Shown: positions 1-12,460, counted from the stretch's first letter. The stretch: 57,779 nucleotides of DNA from Gnetum montanum (GCA_015680685.1 MNCI01000193.1:1-57779); one strand, 5' to 3'. Numbers and translations: made by a program. Notes: generated by a model not told the origin, from the letters alone.

Positions 1-93
1 GCGTACGCGATATCGCAGGAGAAGATGCGATATCGCGGCAGCCGCAATATCGCGTACGCGATATCGCGGCCTAGTGCAAGTCGCGTCTCATCA
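1..93 (-). repeat. LTR end of element Z (5' LTR, partial)
   Basis: The window opens inside an LTR that ends with TCATCA at 88-93, the same terminus as the LTRs of elements A, B and C. It holds several GATATC palindromes flanked by GCG, including a 24-base palindromic block around 45-68 with one mismatch. What follows (TTTATGAAC) is not the polypurine-tract complement found next to the left LTRs of A, B and C. This is therefore read as the outer end of a 5' LTR, with TTTAT as the candidate target duplication. The body of the element would lie to the left of the window. This is the least decayed copy of the GATATC motif here. Confidence 0.7.
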
Positions 94-1040
94 TTTATGA
101 ACTCATCGAATTGGAAATGTAAATCCAAAAATATGGACCTTAAGGAAACTCTGCCATGTTAGCTTCTATATAATGCTAGTTTATAGGACCCAAAATTGGT
201 TCTACAAAGTAAAGCCTAAACTAGTTCTACAAGGCATGTTGAGATAAACAAAGCTCATCTTAGATCCACCAAGGATTATGAGCTTCATATGCTCCCATTT
301 TTTTTATATTTTAATATAGCTTAGCATACAATATGGCTTATAGAACCAAAATCTAGTTCTATGAATGAATTCTTTGATCAAATTTCCATGTCAGATCTTC
401 TATAGAATGAAACTGTAGAATAGAAATTGGACTCTATAAGCAAGCTAAAAACTGGTTCTACAAGCTAACGTCAGCATAAGAGGATTCAAAAAGGAAGTTA
501 TAAGCCATCTTACATATTAGCTTAAATGATACTACGAACGAATTCTTCGAATTTTAAGAGCACCACGCCAATAGAAGTGGAATCAAACTAGATTCTTCTA
601 AGTAGTTGTGTATCCATTTAAATTAAGCCCTAGATATGCTAAATAAGAGCTAAGTTGGCTAAAATAAGGATGGGGTAATGAGTTTAAAGCTTTTAATGAA
701 GTAGCTCAATGAAATCAAAGCTTATGACATATGTTAAGGCTTTGAATATTAGTAAGCAGAATCAACACAAATTTTAAATGTGCAACCATTAACAAGCAAA
801 GCTAAGAACTGAAATAGAGCTTAGAGCTGAGACAGAGTTGCCATTGAAGTGCAAAGGAGTGTCTCTAGAGTTCTTACAAAATTCATTAGAAAAATAGCCA
901 AAATGTCTCACAAAGAGAAAGAAGAGGTGCCTCAAATTTTAGGACATCAATATCTTTACTTTCTTTGAGTCCTTGCAACAACTCAATCTAAATATTTATT
1001 AGCTTTGACAATGGATTAATGTCGCATGGTTAGAGCTAGA
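94..1040. other. AT-rich non-coding stretch between Z and D
   Basis: No coding region can be supported. A degenerate motif close to CTRGTTCTACAAG recurs near 190, 219, 350 and 451. Words such as AGCTTCATATGCTCC near 280 recall the CATATG words of element D. It may be the remnant of an older LTR, but no ends or target duplication were found. Confidence 0.4.
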
Positions 1041-1966
1041 TGTAATGATGGAAAAAAGTGATGTTGGAAATTCATAAGAATTCAAATGAAATAGTTTAAA
1101 ACCTAGGATCCATAGGCCTTTAGAATGATCTAGGGTATCTTAGGTGATCTTGCTAATCACCTAAGGACTTAGAAAATCTGTTATCAGGCATGTTAAGCAC
1201 AAATGAGGAAAAAACATGCAAATATATATTTCAATGTTGAATCTAAGAATAGATTGAGAGAAACAAGAGATAATATGGTCAAAATAAACACTATGAGCTT
1301 CATATTAAATACTGCAAAAACTTGGCAAAATAGAGTTTTAAGGAGGACAAATTGAGGCTTTTAAAGCTTGGAATACAAAAAATATCTTTTGAATTTGGTG
1401 CAACACTTGAATATGCACTTCTCTTTCCTGATCAATCTGCTTGATAATAAATGCTGTGACTAATTTCTGCTGCTCTTAGTGATCTACACTAGAAAGGCTA
1501 CAAAATGCCATGGAAATCTATAATGATTATGCCAAATGTGTGCCAAAAGGATTTGAAAATGGTGTTGAAAATTGGCTTAAATAGGCCTCCAATTTGCTGT
1601 CATTGTGTGGTTACATTTTCATGTGCTTTCTGGACTATTACATAGCGTATTTGGACCATTTTCATGGCCCAAAATTATAGCATATGAGCCACCAACGTTT
1701 TTGAATTTTGGTGTTAAACTTGGCAACGTTCTTAACTTTTTAGCTCTTATATGCTGGCATAATAAAATTCATAGCATGTGGGCCATGAATTTCATTTTAC
1801 ATATTGAAAATGGTCAAAATTTTGCTAACACACGATCATGAGATAACATTTTTTGAAGAGAATACAAGGCAATTGTCTTTGCTTTTGAATTCAATAAAAA
1901 ATTACAATCAAAATCTGGCTACTAGGCTTATGTATTTGAAACATGAATTTTCCTTGAGGTGTTTCA
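1041..1966 (-). repeat. 3' LTR of element D
   Basis: The left end TGTAATGATGGAAAAAAGTG resembles the left end of the E LTR (TGTAACGACAGAAAACG). The right end GGTGTTTCA at 1958-1966 is identical to the E LTR end and is followed by the same polypyrimidine block. On the minus strand a TATA-like TATTTAAG sits at 1583-1576. Upstream of it, at 1678-1790, lie TAGCATATGAGCC, a TATATGC word and TAGCATGTGGGCC, matching words in D's internal promoter. The candidate target duplication on the left is CTAGA (1036-1040); its partner is outside the window. Confidence 0.7.
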
Positions 1967-1967
1967 T

Positions 1968-1985
1968 TGACCTCTCTTTATTGTT
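1968..1985 (-). other. Polypurine tract of element D
   Basis: TGACCTCTCTTTATTG on the plus strand is purine-rich on the coding strand and directly abuts the LTR, as the corresponding block does in E at 47371-47385. It would prime plus-strand DNA synthesis. Confidence 0.6.
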
Positions 1986-2309
1986 GTTTTAAGGATTGAA
2001 CTAAAAGACATCAAAAAATAATGTGAAACACCACCATGAACTCATCACCAACACTCCTTCTCCACATTTGATTCCATAGCTATTGAATCATGCCAAGGAT
2101 TGCTCACAATGGTGAAATAAGGTTGCAATGAAATGACAAGAATTTTGGATGAGATAATGACTACATTTATTATCAAAGATTGGTCAAGTGGGCTAACGAA
2201 GTTTTCTGAATTTGTTGACATCATAGTTATGATATAGAAACATATTTGCCGAATGAGAAGGTATTCATGTTTCATGCTTGAACTATTGGTTAATTGATGA
2301 TTTTTAGAG

Positions 2310-2530
2310 TAACTAGCACTTTGTCATAGACTTCTTTGGCCACTAGGCTCTCTTTTATTTTTGAAAGCCTTTGGTTTGCTTAACTTTAGACTACATTGGC
2401 CTATTGGTTTTCTTGGCATTTTCTCCTCCCCCCTTTTTTTGAGAGTTGTTGATCTGCTTAACTTTAGACTACATTGACATCTTGTCTTTCTAGGCATTTT
2501 GTCCTTTTTTTTCAGGAGTGAAACCTTCAT
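2310..2530. repeat. Tandem repeat in the 3' region of D, period about 78 bp
   Basis: The block containing AACTTTAGACTACATTG occurs at about 2381 and 2460, with a weaker copy near 2320 (TCATAGACTTCTTTGG). The period is about 78 bases, a multiple of three, so the minus strand stays open across the copies and would encode repeated KMPRK...QCSLKLS segments. E has a 30-36 bp tandem array in the same position between integrase and LTR. The core resembles E's TTTTACGTCGTAGCGGAC. Confidence 0.6.
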
Positions 2531-3039
2531 GGGGTTTCCTTGCCAAGGTTGATTTTTTGTTTCATTTTCTTGCTAAATGAAGAGCTTGAAAATTTAGCGA
2601 ACTTGATTAATGGGGCATGTAGATGAAGATGTCACATGGCCATGGTGCATGAACATCAAACAATGGTTTTCATTATTAACAAGGTAAGGAGAGCTAAAAT
2701 TTGGTTACAAGGTTATGGCTCAAAAATGGATAATGGGAGTGATGTGAGGCAAGCACCGTTATTAAGATTGAACAAGCTAGTTGAATCTCATGTATCAAGA
2801 TCACATGGTGACTCACCACTATGATGAATCATACCTTTGTAATGACTTCAAGCTCTTCTTGCAAGCACAACCCTAAGAGGTCGAGCAAACAAATCAAAGA
2901 ATACATGTGATTACAAGAGGTTACATGAGGTAATAAGAAAATATAGGCCACCATTGATTATAACTGGTAGAACAAGAGAACTCTATTTCTTTCTTTACAA
3001 ATTCATACAAAGTTTGTAGTATTTTGAGATACCAAAAAA
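2531..3039. other. Non-coding 3' region of D before integrase
   Basis: This lies between the tandem repeat and the first recognisable integrase sequence. No conserved protein segment, RNA gene or further repeat could be recognised. Confidence 0.4.
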
Positions 3040-4560
3040 ATAGGAGGTGATGTAGGCTCACTTGTTGTAGGCTATTGGAGTTGATGTTAATTTTTCATCC
3101 AAACCTATGAACAAAGAAAAAATAAGGTTTGAGATAGGAATAATTAACTGGATTGGTCAATTCATTCGCAACCATGTTTGCCAACTTGCATGCTTCATTA
3201 CCATAGGCTTTAGTGACCAGAAAAGATCCTTCCTAGTTGGTTGAGAATTTGTTGGCATGTTCACTCAAAGCCTTGAAGACAAGGTCTCTGTCATTAACTT
3301 TCCACTAGTTAGGATCATGATGCTAAGGTTTTTATTTTCTTTTCTTGATATTGTTTGATGTTGGTAAGCATTTGTATTCACTTTTCTTTTACTGAATGGA
3401 GGCCAATGGTATGCAACTCAATGTTCTGCTTGTTGTTGATGGAGTTAGACAAAGCTATCCTTAAGAATGAAACCTATAATTCAAGAGGAAAAATAGCTTT
3501 AGATTCATAAACCAAGTTATATGGTATGGAAATAGTTGTATTTCTAAAGGTTGTCATATAGGCCCAAAGTGCATACGAAAGTTATTCATGCCATTTGCAT
3601 TTGCCATTGTTTAGCATTTTCTTTAGAAGGTTTATGATGACCTTGTTACTGGATTTAGTTTAGCCATTGGCTTGTGGATAATCAAATGATGAAAAAGAAT
3701 GCTTAATGTTCAATAGTTGATAAAAGGTTTGTATTTGTTGACTACCAAATTATGGTTCATTATTTGTAACAATGGTTGAAGATAGAACAAAACAAAATAC
3801 TATGTTATCTAAGATGAATTTATAGAATTGTTGTGAGATTATTTCCTTGGAGGAATAGCTTCAACCCACTTTGTGAAATACTTGGTTGCAATGATGATGA
3901 AGTTATGCTGTGCAGAAGACATGGGCATTATTAGTCCAATTATGTTAATTCCCCATCATTGGAATGACCATGTGATTTGAGTAGTGTATAACTTAGTTGA
4001 TTATAGGTGTATAAAGTTTCTGTACCATTGATAGATGTCACAAGTATTTACCTTTTGTAAGTAGTCACTTTTCATATAGGGATATTGATATCCTAGGCAT
4101 CTAATTTTAGCCATCATGGCTCTAGGTCCTATATGTCTTGCATAGATGCCATTGTGTACCTATTCTAGAATTGTATGGACTTTTGCTTTACTCAAGCATA
4201 CTAACAATATACCGTTGTAGGACCTTCAATATAATGTATTATCAGCTATAATGATATATTAATTTGATCATTTATGTACAACATCCTTTTGAGAAGTAGT
4301 TAGGTTTTGTTGAGGCTTACCATGCATGAGATAAAACTTGATGTCATCATATCATTGATGTTGGTGGATGTTATCTATGATTGCTATAGAGGTGCTTTGA
4401 GTGATGGAAAGAGCATAATTTTTCATCATGGAAGGTAACTTGCTAAATACATTAGGTGTCATACTTAAGGCCAAGGTGGTAATGAAATTGGCTAGCATGT
4501 TCTTAGCTTAGGGAATATGTTGTATACTAACATATGTAAACTACAACAAGAGCATTTTGG
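3040..4560 (-). pseudogene. Integrase region of element D (degenerate)
   Basis: No long frame survives, but the nucleotide sequence follows E's integrase. The block at 3190-3300 (AAAGATCCTTCCTAGTTGG then GCCTTGAAGACAAG) matches E at 49115-49180. The block at 3615-3720 matches E at 49505-49615, which encodes the YHPQANGQ-type segment and the catalytic-glutamate region. Stops and indels are dense, so it cannot encode a working integrase. It is the C-terminal part of the D polyprotein, and its stop would lie near 3000. Confidence 0.6.
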
Positions 4561-4565
4561 CTAAA

Positions 4566-6585
4566 TCATAGTAAGGTTGTAAATGTTAGCCTTGCAAGCA
4601 TAGACTTTGTTACTTGGTTGACCATTAGTTGTAAATAACCATTTATCATCAACCACGTGAATCCACTGTTATGAGATATCATGATCCCTTTGATTAATCC
4701 TTCATATTTTGCTACATTGCTAGTACATGGAAATTGAGGACGATAGGTGAAAGGTTGAATCTCACTAGAGGAAAATGTTATAATGACAACAGAACTAGCT
4801 CCATGTGTAGTTGAAGCTCTGTCAAAGTGCATGATAGCCTAATAACCTTCAAGTACATCATTAACAATGTTGACATGTTCATCGGGGAACTTAGCATCTA
4901 TGGTTGCATTATCTTCTACTAGGGAAATAGTTAATTATGTGGCTATGGCATGACCTTTCATTGAGGCTTGGGAGATGTAATGTAGATCAAAGTTGGTTGT
5001 TATGGCATTCCACTAGGCTATTTGGCTACTCTCATAATCATTGGTTGTGATGGCTCTTAGTAAGTTGTCTTTGCATATGACATTGACTTAACTTCTAAAG
5101 AGGTAGTGTTTCCATTTCTTCGTGAAGAAGACTAAGGCTAGATAGTGCTTCTCAACCTTAGTGTATCGAGTCTCATAAGCTATCACTGCATGGCTTAAGT
5201 AGTAAATAGGTAACTTTGCTCCATCATCTCATTTTTGACAAAGCAAAGAGGCTATGGATGTTTCAAAGATTGGAAGGTAGATGTAGAATGATTTATCTTT
5301 TTGAGGGGGTCACATGGTCAATAACCAGGCTAAATCTTGTTTCAAACTATCAAAGGCTTCTTAGCATTGGTTAATCCACTCATAGTGAACTTCCTTGTTA
5401 AGTAAGTGTTGCATGGATTGTAACTTGTTCACAAGCCTTGAGATGAACCTACAAATGAACTGTAGTCTAACCTACAAGCCTCATAGTTCCTTGAGGTTGC
5501 TAGGTGCTGACAAGTTGGCTATGATCTTAAACTTATTAGGATCAACATGTATCCCTACCTTAGAGACTAAAAAGCTAAGCATTTTACTGACTTTAACGCT
5601 AAATACACATCTTAAGGTTAAGTCAAAGTTCATATTTAAAGCAATATTGAAGTACTAAGTTTAAGTCATGTGCATGGTTATTAGTCATCTTTGAATTTAT
5701 GGCCATATCATTAACATAATTATTAAGCAAGCCTAACATATAGTCATTGAAAATATAAGTCATAGCTCATAGGTTTGTCACACTTGACATCATTGTGTAA
5801 TAAAAGGTTCCCCAATAAATCATGAGGTTGTATACAATTGATGCTTTAGGTTAATTATAACTTGGTTGTATCTTGAGAACCCATCCATAAAGGATAATAA
5901 GACATGGCTAGCCATAGTATTGATAAGTTGATCAATATTAGTCAAAGAAAAATCATCTTTGATGGTTGCCTGATTGAGGCCACAGAAATCAATATATATA
6001 CAAATGTTTCCATTCTTCTTAGGAATAATCACTATGTTGGACATCTAATTAGCATAATCAATAGCTTGAATGAAACTTTCTTGATAGAGTTTCCTGATCT
6101 CATCATGGATTGCTAGGGCTAGGTCTAGTCTGATGTTACACCTTTTTCTTGACAGGTCTAATTATAGGATTAAGTATAATGTTGTGTAGAACTAAGAGTG
6201 GGTCAAGTCCTAGCATGTCTTCGTATGACCATGAAAAGTTCTTAATGTTATCCTAGAGGGCCTTAGTGATTTCTTGGACTAGCTAGGGTTTGAGTAAGAA
6301 ACTTAATTTCAATGTTTTCTCCTCACCATTATGGGTTATAATGGGAACTTCAACTAGATAATCCTTTGTAATGTCTTTAGCCTCTAGGTCAAGGGTTTTA
6401 ATTTTGTAATTGGGCCATTCTAGGAACTTCTCTATTGAGGCTATATGATCAAACAAGCTCATAGGATTAAGATCTAGGCATTTGAGATCAATTGGTCAAT
6501 CAACATTACCATAGGGTACATTTAGGCTCAAAGGTAGGTCAAATTGTGCTCATGTATCGATAGTTTGATCCTGCATGTGAACAAA
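4566..6585 (-). pseudogene. Reverse transcriptase and RNase H region of element D
   Basis: The RNase H fragment at 4566-4832 shows F-D-R-A-S-T and NVAKYEGLIKG, matching E's FDGAST and NVAEYEGLLKG. One position of the DGAS motif is changed and the later acidic residue has become asparagine. The RT fragment at 5820-6044 shows NIVIIPKKNGN, IDFCGLNQATIKDDF and LLSFMDGFSRYNQ, the fingers and palm start of a Tat/Ogre RT. The two are joined by sequence parallel to E 50840-51760. Frameshifts and stops make it inactive. The 5' side stops at 6595, where A is inserted close to where E has its splice acceptor (52492). Confidence 0.75.
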
Positions 6586-6595
6586 AATACATTAA

Positions 6596-7405
6596 TGATG
6601 AGCAGTAAGGTATTCCTATGCTCAACAATACGAATAAGAGTGTACACACACGATCCGATCGAATTTCAAGGACTAAATGCTTATGCGCCTTGATGGAATA
6701 AGAATGGGTTGGTTAATCGATGTCTTCCCAAGCTTACTTGTATGTCATGATTGTATGGTTAAGTAAACTTGAGGCATATGATTTTTATGAATTTTATGTT
6801 TTTATATCTTGCTGCTAATAAGGGAGGAGAGAGATAACTAAGTAACTAAATTTATTTAACTATTGATTAACTAGGGTTTAATTAATCCTAACACCGGTAT
6901 TCATTCTCACTTGCCGTACACATCTTAAACTAGTGCAACACTACTGGGATTACCAAATACTAATCGTTACTGAATTACCACGTGTTACATGCATGCTAGA
7001 AATGATTGTACTATGTGTACTTACTTATGAGGGTTGTATGGTGAGAGGGAATCATTAATTAACTAAGGAAAGCATTAAGTAACAATAATTAACAATAATT
7101 AATCTATTCTGAATGCTACAAGGTTTATTACAAAGTTCGTCTTTATTGCCATACACAAGGTGTGCTTAGGTACACAATGCTTGAATAAAGATCTGTTCAC
7201 TTTATGACTCCTACTGTGGGCACGTAGAAATAATTCTAACTTTGAGAGGGAGAAAAGGCAAGAGTTTGGGTAAGGGACTAAGACTAACTATGCAAACCAA
7301 GTGTGCCCGCCTCTTATTTATAGGCAATAAGGCAGGACATGATATCGGGTATCCGACATCACATGGCAAGCTTCGATATCATGGAACTGATATCACGGTT
7401 CATCA
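6596..7405 (-). repeat. 3' LTR of element A
   Basis: It runs from TGATGAGCAG to TTCATCA, so its termini are the 6-bp inverted repeat TGATGA/TCATCA. The minus strand has a TATA box (CTATAAATAA) at 7323-7314. Upstream of it are GATATC-type words at 7338-7400. Two copies of a TTACCAA-type block lie 25 bp apart near 6950 and 6975, in the transcribed part. Confidence 0.9.
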
Positions 7406-7416
7406 TACCCCCATGA
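7406..7416 (-). other. Polypurine tract of element A
   Basis: TACCCCCATG on the plus strand gives CATGGGGGTA directly before the 3' LTR on the coding strand. B has the same block at 36438-36447, and C has a decayed form at 29487. Confidence 0.8.
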
Positions 7417-9248
7417 TTGAATGAAAAATCATCCTAAAGTTCCTTACAAGATATTGGGAAGGTATGGGATTATAGATTGAATGAAAACTAGTAGTGAAAT
7501 GGGATGGCAGACTCTAAGTGCTTGGTGAATGGATCAACAATACATTACAACATTGGTGTTCATACCCATGGTGGTGAAAAATATACATAAGTGATATCTA
7601 GACTTTCATTTGACAGCTTGAAGAGAAAGGGAGAGATAAAGAGAAAAAGAAAAATGAGGTGTATTGCTGCTGATGCCAAGATTGTGCATTTCATTGTTTT
7701 TCCATAACCATGCAATCAGACTTGTTCCTGACGTGAATGCTCCAACTCTAGTCCATCCCAAGTGCTCCCTCCAATNGTACTTTGCCTCGATATAAAGCGC
7801 ATTGGTTGGGTTGTGATTATGGAAGAAAATGGGTTAGAGATTTATTACTGATAACTACCCAAGGTGTAGGGGTTAGGCAAGTAGTAGAATGGAGAAATTG
7901 AAAAATTTTTGTCAGGGCCCCCATGACTAAGAGTGAACCCCTGGTAGCAATAAGATGGAAAAATATAAGGAATGAGAAAGATGGGAAAAATAACAACGAC
8001 AACACTGATAAAGTGGATGTCAAAGATGGGGATGAAAAGATAAATGATTGATTACAGATAATGTTTAAGGGAAAGAACTTAACAATTGCACCAAAAAGGA
8101 ATGCCAATGGATCCTCCCCAAAGCAAGATCATGCCCTTATGCCTTAATAAACCCACAAAACAAAGAGTTTGTAGGCTCTAGGAATGTCATTAAGAAGCAA
8201 GAGTTAAAAATTGACCCACAAGAATTTACCAAGGAAAAAAAATGCATCAACCAAGATATGGACTAATCATAAAAATAGCAATGAGGTGGAGCATGGAAGG
8301 AAAGATGGAGAGTAGAAATGAAATAGATTCCCAAGAGCAAGATTGTGTAAAGTCCCTTGTGTATGTCATGGGTAATGTGACTGAGTAAAACTCATTCCAA
8401 ATCCAGACTCAAACCACTCACATTTAGTGACCTTGCATCAATACACTTGGCTAATCTATCCTCTTGAAGCAACAAGAATGCCTCCACAAAGAGTGACCAC
8501 CATCCAAAAGAGAGCGAGATGGAGAAGTAGGAAGTGAGAAAGGGCCTTAGTTAGAGGGATCCTTCAGGCATGGTTAACATGTCTTTTTAGTGCCATAACC
8601 AGTGCTTGTAGCCTAGATTGCTTTATTATGTCTAAGGGATGTGCTTTGAATTCCCACTTTTTTTTCTATTCCTTCTTTTCTTCTTCTTCTTTCTTCTTTT
8701 TTTTTTCATGAGAACCACACCATACAAAGACTTATTTTTATTCACTCAGCTTCTTGATATTTGATCAACAGTAGAATGGTGGAAAACCTAAGAAAAGCAT
8801 CCAAGCACCCAAGAGAATGGCTAGCACACGTGCATCGAATTCCCTTGAAGTCACACCCTTTTCATCCATTGAGTCCTTCCTTGGTTTGAAGAATACTAAG
8901 CCACCAATTTATTAATAAGTTGATTAGAAAAAAGGGATATTACAGTTCCAAAACTGAGGGAGACAATAGAGTTGAATGGATGAATGGATGGCATGGACTC
9001 ATTACTTGTTTTATCAAAAGAACCATATTATAATATCAACATCATAATTCAAAGGTAAAAACCAAACATTAGCAATCAATATTATATAATTCAATCCACC
9101 ATCATGAGCACTTATTGTATGGCGAATGAAAGTAAATCAACCAATCAAAGAAATAGTAAAATTCGTAATGATGGTGTAAAACAAAAATAAGAAAGATTGA
9201 AGAAATGTGTAAAAAAAAAAATACAAAAATACAAAAAGAACTGAGGGC
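7417..9248. other. Non-coding region of A between integrase stop and polypurine tract
   Basis: The piece after the tract (GGGAAGGTATGGGATTAT at 7457) matches C near 29533. The piece from 8108 (GGATCCTCCCCAAAGC) onward matches B from 40222 and C from 33332. Between these, C and B hold an extra gene and promoter of about 3 kb that A lacks, so this marks a deletion. A long pyrimidine run lies at 8650-8710, equivalent to one in B at 40675-40740. One ambiguous base is at 7776. The open frame at 7817-8107 on the minus strand has no recognisable content and is not called. Confidence 0.65.
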
Positions 9249-10420
9249 CTAGAATGGTTGGCATATGTGGCCATCTCCCCCATAATTGAGTTGGAAGGAG
9301 GAGATCCAAAATAGCGAGCAAGGTTGTTCACCAATAGAGGTAGTATGAGTACTGGCTAATCTAAGCTCATGGAAAGGTTTGGTTTGTTGGATTTTGACCA
9401 AAAATTTCTTATCTAGGCTCTCAAGTTTGTATATCATCATGGCCCCTGAAGGAAAAGTTGCATGAATGACATAAGGTCCTTTCCATAGCATCTAAAATTT
9501 GTTACGTTGTGGCACATGTGTGGGATTCTAGTAGAGAACCTTATCTCCCAGTTGATATTTAACTTTCCTAATCCTTAGGTCATGACGTTGTTTATTGAAG
9601 GCCTTATGTAATTCGTTAGATGACAAGGCAGCTAGTCGGTTCTCATCTAGTAAGTTAAGGGTCATTAACCTTTGTTTTTGTGCTAGATCAAGGTCAAGGT
9701 TGAGGTCACATGCCATGGATAGTGTACGGATCTCAGTTTGAATAGAAAGTATTGGAAGCTTTCCGTACACTAACTCATAGGGAGAGTAGCCTGTAGGGAG
9801 TTTCCATGTGGAGTGGTATGCCCAAAGAGCATTGTTCAGTTTAGTGCTCTCGTTTAGCCTATACTTGCTAATAGTTCTTGTCAATATTTTTGTAATCTCC
9901 CTATTGGTGACCTCTACTTGACCGTTCGCTTGGGGATGGTATGGTGTAGTCAATTTATGCTCAACCCCTAAGCATTGCATTAATTTTCAAAAAGTTGCAC
10001 CTATGAAGTGTGTATCATTGTCTAAAATAAGTGCACATGGCACACTAAACCTGTTCATGATCTATTGTTGAACAAATCATGTAGCTGTAGATGATGTACA
10101 ATCTTTAACAATAGCTGCTTTGGCCCATTTTGTTAGGTAGTCAATAGCAACTATGATAGAAACTTTTCCATTGGACATTGGTGTAATTGGAACCATAAAA
10201 TCAATTTTTGAAATGTCAAAGGGTTCTAAAGGTTGGATCCATTGTTGCAGCCCCTCCATTTCAGTAGTCATATCCCCATCACGTTGACAGTGCTCACAAG
10301 ATTGGATGAAACGACGGGTGTCTTGAAACAATGTAGGCCAATAATATCCTGCAAGCAAGATCTTAATGGCTGTTCATCTTCTAGCGTAATGATGCCCACA
10401 AGGACCCTCATGAAAATCTT
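9249..10420 (-). pseudogene. Integrase of element A (broken)
   Basis: This is the last domain of the A polyprotein and would join element cDNA to host DNA. The N-terminal segment has YYWPTLF and the CEHCQ half of the HHCC zinc site. The core has IDYLTKW with the first catalytic aspartate, a decayed LDND segment for the second, and YHPQANGQVEVTNREI with the glutamate. The tail has GDKVLY and WKGPYVI, typical of a gypsy integrase C-terminus, and the frame ends at 9249. Stops occur near 9490-9520, 9981 and 10070. The core aligns closely with C at 35136-35465. Confidence 0.85.
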
Positions 10421-10559
10421 GGAGAACTCACAGTTGATCTATGTTAGGAACACACCATCAAACCAAGCCATCAGAACATACTTTGTAAAGTTGCACATTT
10501 ATTTCCATAAAATACTTGGCTCGGTGAAGAAACTATTATTTCTTTTTGGCATCATACCC

Positions 10560-12190
10560 TTGTGGTGTTTGTTGTGTAAGGAGATAGGTGAGAATGCTAC
10601 TATACCAATTTTTCTCTGTAGTTAATTGATCATTCACTACACCTGTAAAGAGAAGTTCATCTGGGAATAATCAAAAATTAGATACTCATCCTCTTTGTTG
10701 TCCCATCGCAACCGAGATAAATGATCAGCAACTACGTTCTCAGTGCCTTTACAATCAATCATCGTAAGATCAAACTCTTGTAAGATTACAAGCCATTGTA
10801 TGATGTGAAGGCCTACCATTGGCTTATTCATTAGGAACCTTATTGCACTATGATCTGTGTGTATGAATACCTTATAGCCCAAGACATAGTGCCTAAATTT
10901 TTCTAGTGCAAACACTACAACCATTAATTCTTTCTCTGTTGTAGTGTAGTTAAGTTGTGCACCAGTGATACTTCTACTTGCACAGTGGATGTAATAAGGA
11001 CCTTTTTGGTCATCTAACTATGTAAGTATAACTCCTAAGGAAAATTTGGATGTGTTAGTCATTATGTCGAATGGTCTAGACCAGTCAGGAGCTTGTAGAA
11101 TAGGTGTTTCTACTAGATTCTATTTTAAAGTTTGGAAAGCTAGTTCACATTCTTTGGTCCATTCAAAAGGTAAGTCCTTTTTTGTTAATTCAACCAATGG
11201 GTTTGCAACCTTTGAAAAGTTCTCAATAAAGAATTTGTAGTAGTCAGTGTGTCCAAGGAATGATCAGATTTCTTTTACAATTTCTGGTTGATAGGTAATT
11301 ACTTGGATAACTTTGATCTTTTTGGGGTCTACCTCTATCCTTGTTTGTGAGATCTTATGCCCTAGTACAATGACTTCTTAGACCATTAAATGGCTTTTCT
11401 ACCAATTGAGCCTTAAATTGGTTTCTACACATCATTTTAATACTTACTCTAACTGGTGCAAGGCTTGATCAAAGTTTGCTCTGTAGGTGGAGAAGTCATC
11501 CATGAAGACCTCCATACCATTTCCTATCTGCTGCTAGAGTATGCTTAGAAATAATCATTGAAACATTGTAGGGGCATTGCACAAGCCAAATGGCATCTGT
11601 TTTTATGCAAATGTTCCCCAAGGACTGGTGAATGTAGTGTTGGCTTGGTCTTCTGGGGCTATTTGTATTTGGTTGTACCCATTGTACTCATCCAAAAAAC
11701 TATAGTAGCGATGCCCTGCAATGGTCTCTAAGACTTGGTCAATGAATGGCAATGGAAAGTGGTCTTTGAATTTTGCCATATTTAATAACCTAAAATCTAT
11801 GCACACCCTCCATTTGCCTCCATTTTTGGGCACTATAACTAAGGGGCTAACCCATTTGCTATTAGCAATGGGGTAGGTGAACCTAGCTTTTAGAAGCTGT
11901 TCAATTTCTTCCTTAACGAATTGCTTTAGCTTTGGGTTCAAATGCCTCTGCAATTGTCTTTGAGGCTTCATGGAGGGATCAGTGTAAATCCTATGTTGGC
12001 ATATCCTAGGATCTATTCCAGTTAATTTGGGATATGACCAAGTGAAGGCTTTCGACCATTTATTTATCACTTTCAGTAGTCCTTGTTTTTGTTGAGGAGT
12101 AAGCTTCACATTAATAATTACTAGTTTTCCATTTTTCAGAAATGTGTATTCCATATCGGTGGGCAATGGTTTCAGCTTGAGGGGCTCCTA
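10560..12190 (-). pseudogene. Reverse transcriptase and RNase H of element A (broken)
   Basis: The RT start (11603-12166) has KLTPQQKQGLL, WVSPLVIVPKNGG, WRVCIDFRLLN, FPLPFIDQVLE and GYNQIQIAPEDQ. The catalytic strand near 11490-11510 reads VFMDDFS, so the paired aspartates remain; the FMDD form is usual in Athila-type elements. Unlike typical Athila RTs there is no long insertion between VPKNGG and WRVCID. The RNase H (10637-10924) has FALEKFRHYVLG, IHTDHSAIRFLM and VVADHLSRL. Several stops and a frameshift after GTFA (11603) break the frame. C carries the parallel sequence at 44283-45915. Confidence 0.85.
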
Positions 12191-12460
12191 TGTAAATTTC
12201 TCAGGGATTTCCAACTTCCCCCAGTTGATATTTTTAAGGTTAAGACTTGAAAGTTGGTGATGGACTTGCTCTAATGACTCTATGCTATTAATGTAAGTGC
12301 AAGTCAAACCTTTAGTTGGTTCCATGCATATTATTGAACTGCATATGTTTGAATTACCTTCCTATCATGTGGCTACTGCATACATGCATCTTTGTATGTT
12401 GATCACTTGTGCACACTGATTGCATGCAGGAAATGTTGAACTTTGCACAAACCATGACCT

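Noticed and set aside
2045-2275. Short minus-strand frames between D's LTR and its tandem repeat
   Set aside because: Short, without motifs, and without a match in E at the equivalent place.
10233-10625. 130-codon plus-strand frame in A
   Set aside because: It overlaps the integrase zinc region on the other strand and carries no domain; a shadow frame.
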